DNA of 64,000 nt, from assembly GCF_000346465.2 (NCBI RefSeq), contig NC_034011.1, positions 248,001 through 312,000 on the forward strand, written 5' to 3'. The first letter of the stretch is position 1; each line of letters starts with the position of its first letter. Positions 10,951 through 23,667 of the stretch are shown here, piece after piece. The stretch comes from Prunus persica. Taxonomy: Eukaryota > Streptophyta > Magnoliopsida > Rosales > Rosaceae. The notes beneath the pieces are model-generated. The model had not been told where the DNA came from, searched no databases, and saw only the letters and a list, made by a program, of their open reading frames with translations. The position numbers and the translations under genes are program-made.

Positions 10951-13241
10951 CACAAGTTTGGTACTTCCCCTGTGGGTCCATGCTGCCGAGCGTTTAACAG
11001 GGGTTGGAGAGCTTTGACAACAATGCTCATGTTTGGGCGGAAATCAGCTTCATATTGCACACACAAGGCAGCAACTGCAGCCATCTATGATCAAGACACA
11101 AAAGCATTCAGTTTTAGATGTTTGATCGCACCATCAGTCTTCATTGTAGGTATAATGAGGTATGCTGTCTATATACAAATACATGGGAAAAAATAACAGA
11201 GATGCCAGTTTAGCACTTCACACTTGTTCAAATAGAAAAAGAAATTACCATTAATTACATGTTTGTGTGTGTATGCATGTAGGTAGATATGCGTACATAC
11301 AACATATATGAATGTATTATGATCCAGTGAATACCTTTGCAACCGCCTTTGGTGGGTATTCTCCTCCTAGTCTTGAATCAATGCACTGCCTAACTTTGTC
11401 TTCACTGAGTTTTGGTGTAGCCTAACACATCCCAAAACTTTAAAAATCAGCTTGATTAACAAGAAACATATTCTCATGTCTACAAATCGAAAAACAGATA
11501 GCAGGTGCTATGAATATAGAATAAAGAGCACAGATATAGTACCCATGTTACTAGACTCTGCTGTCCCCTTGGTAATGTATGATCAACGGGTTTTCTTCCA
11601 GTCAAAAGTTCAAGCAGAACAACACCAAAACTGTAAACATCACTCTTGGCATTCAACTGTCCAGTCATTGCATATCTACAGCCACAAACAAAATTACTGA
11701 ATATATTAGTGCTGAAGACATGCACTCTGGTAAAAACTTTTTTAAGTAGGAATAAAAAACTGATGCTCGGGTTGATTATTGGGAAACAAAGAAACGAAGA
11801 AAAATCTAAATCTTCCCAAAGAAATTTGAAACGCTGATTACACCGCCTTTAGAATTGGGGTAGGTCATTGTAAAATTACAAGTTTTAATTTCTTCACCAA
11901 AGGATTCTCAACAATCAAAAAACAGCATTGTTTCATTTCAGGTTTATAATAGAGCAAATGCACAACATAGTTGCTAAATGCAATCGTTGAAGAACCAATT
12001 AAAAGCTTACTCAGGGGCATGATAACCAAAAGTTCCTAGCACACGAGTGGAGTGAAGACGTGCTGCATTATCAGGAGCTTGATTGGACAAATCAAAGTCC
12101 GCAATCTTAGCAACATCGTCATCAAATATTAGCACATTGCTAGACTTGATGTCGCGATGAATGATGTGGGGATCAGCCTTTTCGTGCAAATACTCGAGCC
12201 CTTTTGCAGCACCCACGGCAATTTTAACACGCTGTGCCCATGACAAAACTGGACCAGGTTGTGCTCCTTTAACACCTTTCCTTCCTGCATTAGAAAAATA
12301 ATCATGTTGAACACTATATTTTCCAGAAACAGCAAACACAACAGCTCTCATCTCAAGTAGTACAGTCTAACTGCAAGAAACTGTTTTAGCGAGAATGAAT
12401 TTTAGACAATGCAAAACAACATAGTTAATTTCCACCCATAAACAATGCATCAAACAAGATTGTGCAGCAAGAAACATCAATCTCAATCCTATCATTAAGC
12501 TTTCACCTTGATCTTACTCTCACATACCATGTAGAATATCATGAAGAGATCCATTAGATGCAAACTCATAGGCAAGAACACGGGAACTCCCATCAACACA
12601 ATAACCAAGCAATTGAACAAAATTGTCATGTTTCAGCCTTGATACCATAGAAACCTGGATCAGTTATTCATCAAGTTAGGAATGAATTTTAATATATTCG
12701 TTTGAATATGGCAATAACAATAACAATGAACAGATTCTCGTCTAAACCTGCGCCAGAAATTCGTCGTCAGGTTGTTTGCTGGCATCTAACTTCTTGATTG
12801 CTGCATGCTGCCCACTTTTGAGTACGCCATAGTATACTCTTCCATATGAACCCTCTCCAATCAAAGCACTTGTCCCAAAGCCATCGGTAATTTCCTTTAG
12901 TTCATCTATTGGTATAGTAGGAACTTCAATAGGCTGGACCTTTACAGCTTGAGCACCCCTAGGTGCAGTTCCTGAGGCGTGATGGCTTCCCTCACTTCCT
13001 GTGTGATGAAATTCGACTCAGTTAAATTGATGAAATCGGTGACAAAAACAAACAGACACAAGAAGAAATGAAGCAAAAGAAACAAAATTTGGAGGAAAAA
13101 AGAAACTATCAAATAATAGTTAGTTGACTCGACTATAGCATAGCACAATAGATTACCTGCTGGGTTTTTGACCATGTATGGACCTCCATGGTCGGTCGCT
13201 TTATGCATATCATCATCTTCACAACAGCCGAAGCAGCTCAT
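10950..13241 (-). CDS. PTI1: Pti1-like receptor-like cytoplasmic kinase
   Basis: Seven exons: 13157-13241, 12748-12998, 12528-12654, 12011-12284, 11543-11675, 11335-11421 and 10950-11084. They total 1092 nt and 363 aa, the usual Pti1 length. The N-terminus MSCFGCC offers cysteines for S-acylation and membrane attachment. The kinase domain shows the Gly-rich loop GEGSYGRV (76-83), ATP lysine in AIKK (K97), HRDIKSSN (197-204) and, in place of DFG, DFDLS (217-221), which is normal for the Pti1 group. YAMTGQL and [14 protein letters not shown] follow in the activation and F-helix region. Pti1 proteins are phosphorylated by Pto or OXI1/AGC kinases in defence and oxidative signalling. A donor-like site at about 13645 suggests a 5' UTR intron. 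Family assignment is firm; the exact orthologue is not. Confidence 0.95.
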
Positions 13242-15353
13242 GATTCTTTACACATACACACACACACAACCACAAAAAAAGAAAAAGATCCTTTTGAGTG
13301 AATTAAATAAAAACTGCTACTATGATTGATATGAAGAGATTAAAAATTAAAAGCAGCAAAGCATAAAATGCAAACGAAACGAGGAGAGCAAATGGCAAGG
13401 TGGATTGTAGAAATGCAAAATCGAGGAATTAACAATCCTGTTACTAAAAAGTAATACCATGGACTGAACAATTCATAGTCGCTGACCTTGAGAACCCATT
13501 TCCATTATTTTATTTAAAACCCCATCTATCTATCTATCTATCTAGTATGTGATCAAACATGGAGATCAAACAAAACAAAAATAAAAAAGTGGAATTAAGA
13601 AAGACACAGATCGGCACACACAGAGAGAGAGAGAGAGAGAGCGTACCTGAAAGAGAGGGAAAAGCTAAGTGGATGCTTGTAAAGTAATTACAAGAGTATT
13701 GGGTGGGTGTGTCAGTCAGTGGGTGTCTGAGGGAGGGAGAGATCTGAGCTCCAAATCCGGCGAGGGAAGCGCAGCGCAGGATAGGCGGGGAAGGAAGGGG
13801 AGTGCGTAGGATAAGGATACCGAAAAAGCGATTGTAAATTGTATTACAAATTTCACAATTATGTATGTATTTAGGGAAGGTGACATTTTGATCGCGTTTT
13901 AATATTTTGGGATTTTTTTAAAAAAAATATATTTTTTTGGGTGTTGGCCAGACTTGACTCAGCTACAGAAGAAGACAGACTGAGAATGTGACCCTTTGAC
14001 TACTTCGCTCCGCTTCCCCATGGAAGAGTGGCGCGTTCGAGCGCAACCCATACTGACGTGGTCGATGTTGATTCGTTCAAGATCTTTGGGGCGCACAGCT
14101 AGGCTTGCACCGCATCACGTGATAGAATTTGTCTCCCCGTAAATGGTTAATTCTCATAAGGGGATGTCAATTCGTCACAAATTTCGCTCTTTTTCTTTTC
14201 GTGGATTTGATTTATTGTGGAAACGCCGATAAATTTGATATTCCTCCCTGGCGTGGGAATGGGTTTTAAGTGTAAACTGTAATGGTTTTTTGGATTATAG
14301 AAGTGCTTTCTGCACACGTTGCTTGATCACTCTTATTTTATTTTCGAACCTTTAGTATATGTTGTTACTGATTATTATTTCTTGGTGGTCATTCTATGTA
14401 CTTAATTGAAATTATGTGAGCTACAAGCCTTTTAAAATTTTAATATATTTATACGAAAAGAATGCTATGTATTTTGCACGTGTAATCATAATCATTGTAA
14501 ATCAATGTAATTTTCAGTTGTATACAAATTTTGGTACCATACATGATTTTAAGGTTGTTGAGCCTTCGTTCTCTTGTATTGTTCTTTGGGTTGTAAATTG
14601 TTATGTGGAGTAACCTTTTGCCTTTCCTACGCATTGGGCTGTGGATTGTATCTTTGGTTGTTCTTTGGGCTTCACCCTTCTTGCTGTTCGTTGATCTGTC
14701 ATAAAATAAAATACATGTACAAGAAGAAGTGAATTGTTTCAACATTGGCGAGCCTTATTGCGATAAAACTTCACACTTACTAAGTTTGTGCAGTCACAGT
14801 GTCCGTGATCACTTAATTGTGAGCCATAGATTCATCGATATACGATCTTAACATGCCATACCATATGGTATAATTCTCTGTGTTTTTTTTTTTCTTCTAG
14901 CATAAAAGTTACACACCAGAAATTGAAATTAACCAGATATAGTGCTTGTACATTGCGGTACAGAGATGCAAGAAGGCAGTGCATGAGCATTGGAAATCAG
15001 GAAATCAGAAAATGGGCCCATCACGCATGCATGACAAATGGACTGCATGCAACAAAACCAAATTAGCAGGCATTCACATGTCCCTTATTCCTTGAATAAA
15101 TAAATAAACTATTCAAATTTGCCCACTTTTCCACCAGATCCTTGTTTTTCACTATTGCCCTGCACTGCATGCATAATTGTACGTATCATTATGACAAATT
15201 TGTTGGCCCCCTTCAACCTCATGACAATATAGGCAGCTCCTGAGTCTCCTGACCACCCCTCACATGCTTGCTCATTCATTCATTAAGCTCTCCTCTTCTC
15301 ATCTCTTCCTTTCTGTGTGACTTGATATTTGAGAGTGAAAGACATAAAATAAA
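13242..15353. other. Intergenic: Pti1 5' UTR/promoter and unexplained DNA
   Basis: Near the kinase start there are short (TATC)n (13523-13545) and (AG)n (13621-13640) repeats, the latter next to the probable 5' UTR intron donor. The rest is AT-rich. Open frames around 14416-14745 have no recognisable product. Confidence 0.5.
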
Positions 15354-15887
15354 ATGGAGTCTTTGGCATTGCTCAGAGTCACAATGGGCTTAGCTCTTCT
15401 TCTTTGCTTTGCTGCTTGCACAGGTGCACAATTCTAAATTAATTACTACTTTTTATTAGTAATATTATCTGCTCTGCTTTGCTCACTCAATGCATTATGC
15501 ACGCAAACACATTGTCACTTGCAGGAATTACTTGTACACCTCTAACTCTGGGTTGCCTTTCACCTTGCAGAGTCAAGGAACTTTGCTACTCAAGCTGATC
15601 AGGTAATAAAAGGTGTTGGTACAGTTTAATATTTTTAAAAGAGATTGGATGAGACGCATGCTTCAGTTGCCATGAACCTCTTTTACAAGGCCACTGGGAA
15701 GCACCCTTGGGACTTGGGACTGCCACTTTAATGGCACTGGCTTAGTCGTTTTTCAGAACCCATGTATGTACGTTTTAATCTTTCATTTTGGCTTCTTCTT
15801 CTTCTTTCTCATTCTCCTTAATTATATATAATTAATTGCTTAATGTGATGTATGGCAGCTGTTGGCGGTTGTGAGTATGCAGTGTGA
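15354..15887 (+). pseudogene. Broken X8 (carbohydrate-binding module 43-like) secreted protein gene
   Basis: An ATG at 15354 opens a clear signal peptide (exon 15354-15423, MESLALLRVTMGLALLLCFA), followed by a small exon at 15571-15602. From about 15657 the DNA encodes HASVAMNLFYKATGKHPWD, the middle of an X8 domain. A tandem 7-bp duplication (TTGGGAC at 15707-15713 and 15714-15720) then shifts the frame into a stop. Skipping one copy restores the expected C-x-F-N-G-T-G segment up to a GT donor near 15772; the last exon (15859-15887) supplies VGGCEYAV and a stop. The N-terminal half of X8, normally beginning near a WC motif, is missing, and a stop lies just upstream of the remaining part. X8 proteins bind beta-1,3-glucan (callose). 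With two independent lesions I call it a pseudogene. Confidence 0.6.
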
Positions 15888-16846
15888 GACGAGAGGATCA
15901 TCGGTTGCTTTGTTTGTTTGCTGCTGTAAATCTTTTTCTAGTTGTTATTTTGACGATTATTGACTCTTGTCTAAACTCTAATTTGCATTTTCAGTAATAA
16001 TATTAAATTATTAATCTACCAGTCCAAACAGACTCCTCTCCTCCTGGTCAACCTTTTTATATGTATATGGTGGGTCTGGTCTCCCAACTTGGACTAAATA
16101 AAACCCTTCATTTTTACTCAGCTCAGCTTATTAACCACGGCTCAATTTTAATGACCTAGAATGGTCCGTGCTATAGTAATCGAGCCTTTCGATTTTTATT
16201 AATAATATTTCTACCGATTGATAAAAAAAGAAAAAAGTCAAATAAAAAAACAATAAATCTAATCTCGGAAAATAATTATTTGACAAGTAAAAAAATAACC
16301 CTGATTTTATGTTCAAAGTTGTAAGATAAGATACATTCTGATTCTGTCCTATTTTTTCAGAAAATATCCCAACTCCAACATAATTATGAATGTCAAATAG
16401 AAGTCCCAACATAATTACCGCGCATTCGAATGATGGTAAAAATAAAATAAAATCTTGTAATGATCTACTTGGATCATTCCCCATTTTATCCCAACATCCA
16501 ATTAAATCTCTAGCCAACCCATAAACACGTAAATGTGATGTGGGGGAATCCTAAACTGCCCTGCTGGTGGATGATATAATAAGAGTGCCATCAATTTGAA
16601 CAAAATTCTCTTTCATTATAGAGTAGAGACACTGGTGATGAAGACAACATATTACAGAAAAATGAAATAAGATAAACCAAAAACAAATAATAGAAAAAAG
16701 GACCTTCAAAAGTATGAAATTAGAACATTAGAAATTTGTTTTAGAGTGTAGAGCTGCAGCAGCAAGTAAACACACGAATTATTCATCCAGTGCCAATTAA
16801 TGCAAAAGCCTTCAACAGCAGGGACTTGACTTGTTCAATCTCAAGC
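15888..16846. other. Intergenic; SAMS 3' flank
   Basis: AT-rich. A 128-codon open frame on the minus strand (16131-16517) has a biased Phe/Leu-rich translation with no domain I recognise, so I do not call it a gene. The right end is the 3' UTR of the SAM synthase. Confidence 0.5.
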
Positions 16847-18029
16847 TCAAGACTGAGGCTTCTCCCACTTGAGGGGCTTCACAACCTCCCAGGTGAAGTC
16901 GGGGTCATCCCTTCCAAAGTGTCCATAGGCAGCCGTCTTCAAGAACCTTCCACCGCCACCCCTCTTGAGGTCCAGGTTAATGGTGATCATTCCAGGCCTG
17001 AAGTCGAAGGTCTCCTTCACGATTTTAAGGATCTCCTTGTCTGGAATCTTTCCAGTTCCGTATGTATCGACAAAGACCGACAAGGGCTCAGGCACACCAA
17101 TGGCATAAGAGACCTGCACAAGGGCCCTGCGAGCAAGCCCATTTGCTACAATGCTCTTGGCAGCCTGCCTGACAATGTAAGCACCACTCCTATCCACCTT
17201 GGTAGGGTCCTTTCCGGAGAAAGCACCACCACCATGGGCTCCCCAACCGCCATAAGTGTCAATGATGATCTTGCGTCCAGTGAGACCTGCATCACCGTGA
17301 GGGCCACCAATCACAAAGCGGCCTGAGGGGTTAAGGTGGAAAGATTGTCTTCTCATCAAGGTACTTCTCTGGGACAACAGGCTTAATAACATGCTCCTTG
17401 AGGTCAGCAGCAATCTCATCGTTTGTGACAGTCTCATCATGCTGGGTGGAGATGAGGACAGTGTGGACACGCACTGGAACCATAGCTCCATTTTCATTGT
17501 AGTACTCAACAGTCACTTGGGTCTTGCCATCAGGTCTCAACCAGGGGCAGGTACCATTCTTCCTAACCTCAGTAAGGCGAGCACCAAGCTTGGTGGCGAG
17601 CACATGGCTAAGGGGCATCAATTCAGGGGTTTCATCAGTGGCATAACCAAACATGTGACCCTGGTCACCAGCACCAATCTCCTCAGGTCTCTTGGTGAAG
17701 TGACCATGGACACCCTGGGCAATATCCGGGCTCTGCTGCTCAATGTTAACCAGGACCTTGCAGTTATCGGCATCAAGACCTACATCATCAGAAATAAATC
17801 CAATGTTGCGGCAAGTTTCACGAACAATCTTCTCATAGTCAACATTGGCCTTGGTGGTGATCTCTCCAAATACCATGACCATGTTGGTTTTGGTGCATGT
17901 CTCGCAGGCAACCTTGCTGTCAGCGTCCTGGGCAAGGCAGGCATCGAGCACTGCATCAGAGATCTGGTCGCACAGCTTGTCGGGGTGACCCTCGTTCACG
18001 GATTCAGATGTGAATAGGAAAGTCTCCAT
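16847..18029 (-). CDS. SAMS: S-adenosylmethionine synthase, interrupted by a 1-bp frameshift
   Basis: Makes S-adenosylmethionine from methionine and ATP in the cytosol. The coding exon is intron-free, as is usual for plant SAMS. From ATG 18029 the frame carries GHPDK (14-18) and GAGDQG (119-124) to residue F230. There one extra base (a doubled G at about 17338-17339 on the plus strand) shifts the frame and brings a stop two codons later. In the next frame the protein resumes at [12 protein letters not shown], with GGGAFSGKD at 266-274, and ends EKPQS. Both parts sum to 393 residues, the normal plant length, so only one base is at fault. With no other decay, an assembly or indel error is as likely as a real mutation. 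A 5' UTR intron (18033-18765) and a TATA box are visible. Confidence 0.92.
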
Positions 18030-18032
18030 TCT

Positions 18033-18765
18033 CTACACATCACAATAGCATAACAAGAAATCTTAATATCAAGATAAGCAGCGTACCCACCATAGTATAC
18101 TTTATGCAACAAAGAAAAGTCAATAGCTCCAACAAAGTGAAAGAATAAATGTCAAAAGAGAATGGAACTGGTGGAAAACATATCAATTATACTTTTACAA
18201 AAGTATTATTCCCAGAAAAGCAAATACAGAGTGAACAAACAAAGCACAACCACATCCCTAAAGAATAACATCAGATCAGACCTAAGACTGAATAGAATCT
18301 ACATCCCTGAAACAGTTTGACATCCTAAAGATGAAGTGAATTAGCACATCATGGTCATCTTCAAGAAAAAGGGATTTGTTTGGGAAAAATATCAACCATT
18401 AAACAGGGTTGTTCTGATAATGACACCAGTCTCGAACAAATCTTCAGAATACATAATAGTACTCATTAAATAAGCAACACAATGAAAATCAAAAACCCAA
18501 AATCTGTAGATTACAAGCAAATGAAATGAAGAGGTCACCAGATCTGCAAAATTTACTACATAAAATTCTACGACTTCAATTTGACTTGTCGGTCACAAGC
18601 AACCGAGAGCAAATGATAACAAAAACCACAGCAAGCCTGTAAGATCTCTCATATTTCCAAAACAAAACCATATAAACCACCAGATCTGCATGCATTATGG
18701 TGAACCCAGAAAACACGAAGACATGAAAAGCAAAAATTCAATAGGAAAGAGCGCGAAAATGGTAC
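18033..18765 (-). other. Probable 5' UTR intron of SAMS
   Basis: On the minus strand a donor (CAGAG then gtacca at 18765) and an acceptor (tgtgtag before AGAATG) bracket about 730 bp just upstream of the start codon. A leader intron immediately before the ATG is the usual plant SAMS arrangement. Confidence 0.65.
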
Positions 18766-18909
18766 CTCTGAAGCGCAGATCTGAAACTCTTAAGAAGTTG
18801 GAGGGAAGAAGGAGGCTGTGCTTTTCGAACCAGACCCCTAACGCAGAGAAAACGGAACTTAAACGACTACAAAAGTCTCTTTGCAGCCTCAATGTCCTCT
18901 TATCCGCTG

Positions 18910-18917
18910 TATTTATA
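18910..18917 (-). promoter_or_regulatory. TATA box of SAMS
   Basis: TATAAATA on the minus strand, about 145 bp upstream of the presumed leader-intron donor and correctly placed for a short first exon. Confidence 0.55.
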
Positions 18918-19333
18918 GATCAATCTCACCAAACCGGTTTACCGGGATCGTCCGTTTCGGATTGTCATCAACCATCTAACGGTTGCGAATGAGGTAGCTT
19001 GAAAGCATAAAAACGTTTCAGCCGTTGGATGTGAGCGAATCCAGGGATGAGATTATTCCGGAGTTTGGTGAGAGAGAATATCTAGTACTTGGGCCGTAGG
19101 TATTACCGGCTACAGCTGGTGTTTCACCAACCCTAACCGGTACTCGGCTGACCGGCTTGGCTTAACTAGCTTGGCTACTTTCAAGGAGAACGTTTTAGGA
19201 AGGTTGAACAAGGACAAGATTGGGTGCATAATACATTTCGACTATTCATTATTAATTTATTAGCGCTCATATCAAATCAAACAATATATATTCATAATAT
19301 TAATAATATTAAAATAGTTTCCGTTTTCATATG

Positions 19334-20108
19334 CTTAATTAAGAGTACTGCTAAACGAACTCTAAAATTAATTAAGTACACCCTACTACTAAAGTATTTA
19401 TTGAATTACTAATTTACCCTAATATAAAATAACTAAAAAAGATATATTAAATTGTGAAACAAATAATTTTAATAAGTACACTATATTCAATATTCCCTAT
19501 CTAAATGCTTGAAAATAAATCTTAAAATCAAGGTAAGATGATATGATATTTATTGAGCTTTTACAAAATCGCTCTCATCAATCCGCTCCTCTCCTCTCTA
19601 GCCGCATTAAGGAATGGTTTTTTTCTTTTGCTTCTCATTTTTACAACTAATATTCAATCTTGCAGGAAGGATGCCTACTTATCAAGGATGCCTGTTTCTA
19701 TTATAAACTTCGTGAAGGCTATATTAAGTCAATGGCTATAAACTCATGGTATAAACCCAGGGCATTGAGAATTGGGGCTGAGTGCCGGCCTTTGCTGTAC
19801 TCATTCGTTTATAATGAATCTGGTAGATGCAGTAATAGAAGCCGCACCCTTAGGTCCTACATGTTCTCCCACAGTTGTTTGACAAAATCAACCTCAGCAG
19901 CGTTGGTGGGTTAAGCAACAAGTTTGGCAACAAGGTGGGTTTGGTGTTTGTGATAAAGTGAATTAGGGTGTACCAGGGGTATTTTTGGTAGTTAAATAGA
20001 GTGTACTTAGTTAATTTCACATTTTGATTAAAATAATAGGGTGTACTTAGATTATAGAGTGTACTCAATTAATTTTAAGATTTGTTTAACTGCACTCTTA
20101 ATTAATTA
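19334..20108. mobile_element. MITE-like element with about 50-bp terminal inverted repeats
   Basis: The left end (from TTAATTAAGAGTACTGCTAA at about 19335) and the reverse complement of the right end (TTAATTAAGAGTGCAGTTAA ending near 20107) match over about 50 bp with roughly ten differences, through AAATTAATTRAGTACAC. Further copies of a 'rgkgtactta' motif occur inside the right end (about 20000-20060). There is no transposase. The TTAATTAA at both tips makes the boundary and target duplication (TTA or TAA) ambiguous. Probably a non-autonomous DNA transposon. Confidence 0.6.
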
Positions 20109-23100
20109 CCGATTTAATTTTTTCCGTTGCAATGACATTTTGGTCTTATTTACACGGCCACCGACAACCGACAACACAGTGGAGAAAACTGAGCTGGGAA
20201 CCTGGCCTTATTAAAGACACTGAAAGCAAGTGTCCTTCTCAACGACCTCATTTCTTGAAAGGGAAATGCAGAAGCAGCTAATGATAGAAATAAAACACAA
20301 AGCAAGGGAATGAATGAAATGCAAATTGAGGTAAAAAAATCATCAGTTGAAGTTTGCTTGATAAGGAAGTGTTAAGTGAAAGCTGGCTGGCATTACTGCC
20401 ACATTGCTGGGATCTCAGCAATAAACAGCACAATGACAGAAACCCCACCGCCATTTTTTCTTCTTCTTTTTGAATTCTATACATGTACAACTATATATAC
20501 TCCATATATTTATTTATCTACTCGAAATAAATATAATTAGGGGAGTAGACTCACATCCTCGTTTCAAACAGCGTCCTAAATAAAATCAGAGATTACCTCA
20601 ACCTCTAACCAAAACAAAAAGAATCCAATTATCCTTATAAATTAAACAATCCTTCGAGAACAAGTTTTTGTCAAGCTAAAATAAGGGTATTGTTGATCTA
20701 TCGGATTCCATATCTTGACATAAAATAATTAAAAAAAAGTATTCCATATGCCATTCAGAATTTGCATAAATCCGAATGAACGCTTGTTAATATTATATTA
20801 TAATCATTATTGATGACGGAATATATTCGAGTCGAGAAGGTCATTGTAGGAGCATATGATATGCATGAGATCAAATGCTTTTTGAGGTGGGTTTGGTTTA
20901 TCCTCATTAACAACTGAGTTTGCAAAAAAGTCTTCGGTCACAAATCAAACAACTAAGGTAATTATATTCATCAGGGTGAAGGCTGGTATTTGGTCACCAA
21001 CCCAATTGAGTCATTGACCAATGCACTGCCTCTCTTTTTCTTTTTTTTCTTGGGGGAGGGAGGGCACTATGGGGATTTTAATTTAACCAACCCAACCCAT
21101 TGAACTTGAGAGTTGATGAAGCCATGGCTGCTGTTGATGATGATGATGATGATTAATGACGAGGCAGCAACTAAGCAAAAAGTGAGAAAGGGGCAGTTGG
21201 GATTTATTTAGGGCTAAGCTAGGTGCGTTTCCCACTTCCTCTTTCCTCCTTCCTCCTTCCTCCTTCCTACTTCCCACCCATCAAAAACTAACCAAAAAGT
21301 TGAGACGATGGATTCTATCATTTTCTGCTAAATTCCCAAAAGGTTGGGAACTTGGGGTAACCGGCACGTACCCGTTTGTCTTGCTTGGTGAGATGGATTT
21401 GTCACTTGCCTATAATAATAAAACTACATCCAGATTCCACAACCCTAAAGCCTTTTCCCAACAGCCAAGTTTTTAACTTTTATTTTAGAATAGTCACAAA
21501 TCGGCTCTACATGATGATGATCCTCGTCGTCATCATTCTTGTTTTCCAAAGAAAAAAGATCGTCATCAACGTTCTTGCATAGAAGCTTCTTCTATATGCA
21601 CCCAAGTCTTTGATTAGTGTACCCAAAAATGATTGAAAAAGGACAATCTTCTTAGACAATACGAGATTTCTTTCAAATTTTCCATTTTATTTTCTTCTCA
21701 AAGGGGGTTGGTGAAGTTGTTGTCCGCCTAAGATGATGAGGAGTTCATATCGTCATTTGTGACTTGACTTGTCCAACCCACCAACCACCACCCAACTCTT
21801 ATCCATCAAGCAAATAATATACGACCTTAAACAAGTTATTAAACCCTATAAAACTCTTACACATCACATGCTTATAAGCTTGGGCTCAGAAGCCATAATC
21901 TTAGTTAACAGATTTGCTGCCTAAATACGTTCACGAAAAACAAGACAAAACAAGATTGAAGCAAGATATGATTTGCCACCTATAAACCCAAATAGGCTGC
22001 CATGACCTTTCGTCGGCTTAGGAGTCAAATTGCCCCGAATACCTCTAAAAAGCTGCCACCATAAAGTTCCCCACTGTTATTAACTAAAATTTGCCACTCC
22101 TAAACCTCAACAACCCTTTATGTGATTCACTAATTCATCTACGTTTAATTTCACAAAAAGAACAACTACCCGTTTGGGATTGCTTCTATATAAAGCAGGG
22201 GTTTTTTAAAAATATAATAATAATTATTTTTTAAGTGCTGCTATTAGAAAAACATCGAACCTACTTGAAAGTGTTTCTCCAAAATACGTTTTTATGAAAC
22301 AGTGTGTAAAATGACTAAAAACATTTTATGACAAAGTTTTCCCATGAAGCACTTGAATTATTAACAAAAAATTTGATGGAGTGTTCAAATATTGAAAATT
22401 TGGGTATAATAAGTTGGGAGATTCACTATTATACCCAATATAGGGGCTCAAATTATTAAAAAACCCTATATAAAATGGACTTTAGAAACATACCCAAAAC
22501 CCACTTACAACATAACAAATAAGCTTTTAACTTCTTATAAATTACAAATTTGTCTTCAATTTCTTAAAACAAGCTCAATTCCAAAACCTCATAAAAATAC
22601 CCAAAACACTCAATAGGGCATCAAAGTAATTTAATAATTAAAATTAAATTAAATAAGGTCAGTTGTCATTTTTTTGGGTTTTTTTATAGAAATAAAATGG
22701 TGTAGGGTTTATATATATTATTAGTGCTAAGAATGGATATATGACTAAATATCTCTAATAAATTCTGGATAATTCAGTGTACCGGTAAAAATGTATGGGT
22801 CTGTATAGAAGGCCGCTTCTTCCATGGGTGTTGTCGTTTTTGTCCAATTATTTTTTGTAGTCACCCCCATGCCGTTTGGGATTGCGGGCCTCAATCTTTG
22901 TTAATTATTTTGTTTAATTTTTAAATCAGCGGGCCTATAATGTACAATATCTTTGGACACAATTTGTCAACTTCATCGCATTGGGCGACATGGAAAAAAA
23001 AACCTCTTGTTAGATCCGGCCGGACTAAACATTAATGTGTGAGATGCATTAAGAGCCATGTTCTGCTCTCATGCATCTTGATGTCATTCTGAACACAACG

Positions 23101-23667
23101 TAATTCCATCATTAAAATAAGGCCTTTCTCTCTCTTTTCCTTCACCAGTTCATCAGCATTTACCTTGAAGTTTAAAACAAATGTTTCGTGATCTTCGGAA
23201 TAGTGGGTGAGCGGTGAGTCGGAGTAAAATCGATAAAATTTAACCTTGGTGTGCACAGTTGTTACGCCTATGACTACGAGGACTTAGGTAAAAGCAAAAT
23301 GAGGCCAAACCAAAAATTAAAAATGGCTTGTAAAGTTTGGTGTAACCGTAATTTACACGAAGGACCAGAGGGTGACGTGATATGTGTTTTGAGTAAACAG
23401 TCCAAATAATTTCAATATAATCCATGATATCCTTCATTGATTGGATGGGAAGATGAGCCGAATGCTTTAATCACTTCCATCACCCCAAGAACCAATCAGG
23501 AGAAGGGTGAAGATACACATGGATTGTGGATAGGATTGTGGATCTCACTGGACCCCTTATAAAAGAGAACATCATATTCTGCATACTCAATCATCAAACA
23601 TTTCACTAGCTTCATAAGTATCCACCCTCTCTCTCTCTCTCACTCTCTCTCTCCGAAGATATAAGAC
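20109..23667. other. Long intergenic stretch upstream of LHCB1
   Basis: No supported gene. It contains a (GAT)n run (about 21134-21153), a (TTCCTCC)n pyrimidine tract (about 21238-21276) and AT-rich DNA. A minus-strand frame at 20278-20490 starts like a short secreted peptide (MAVGFLSLCCLLL) but has no family resemblance. The last few hundred bases are the LHCB1 promoter. Confidence 0.45.
23492..23564 (+). promoter_or_regulatory. LHCB1 core promoter (CCAAT and TATA boxes)
   Basis: CCAAT at 23492-23496 and TATAAAA at 23558-23564 lie about 70 bp apart, followed by a CT-rich leader and the start codon at 23668. Spacing suits transcription starting near 23590. Confidence 0.6.

Noticed and set aside
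16131..16517. 128-codon open frame on the minus strand
   Set aside because: Phe/Leu/Tyr-biased translation from AT-rich DNA, no domain, no splice partners; likely chance.
18690..18992. 100-codon plus-strand frame near the SAMS leader
   Set aside because: Lies over the SAMS 5' UTR exon and leader intron donor; no domain.
20278..20490. Possible small secreted peptide (hydrophobic start, Cys residues)
   Set aside because: No mature-peptide motif and no family resemblance; too short to support.
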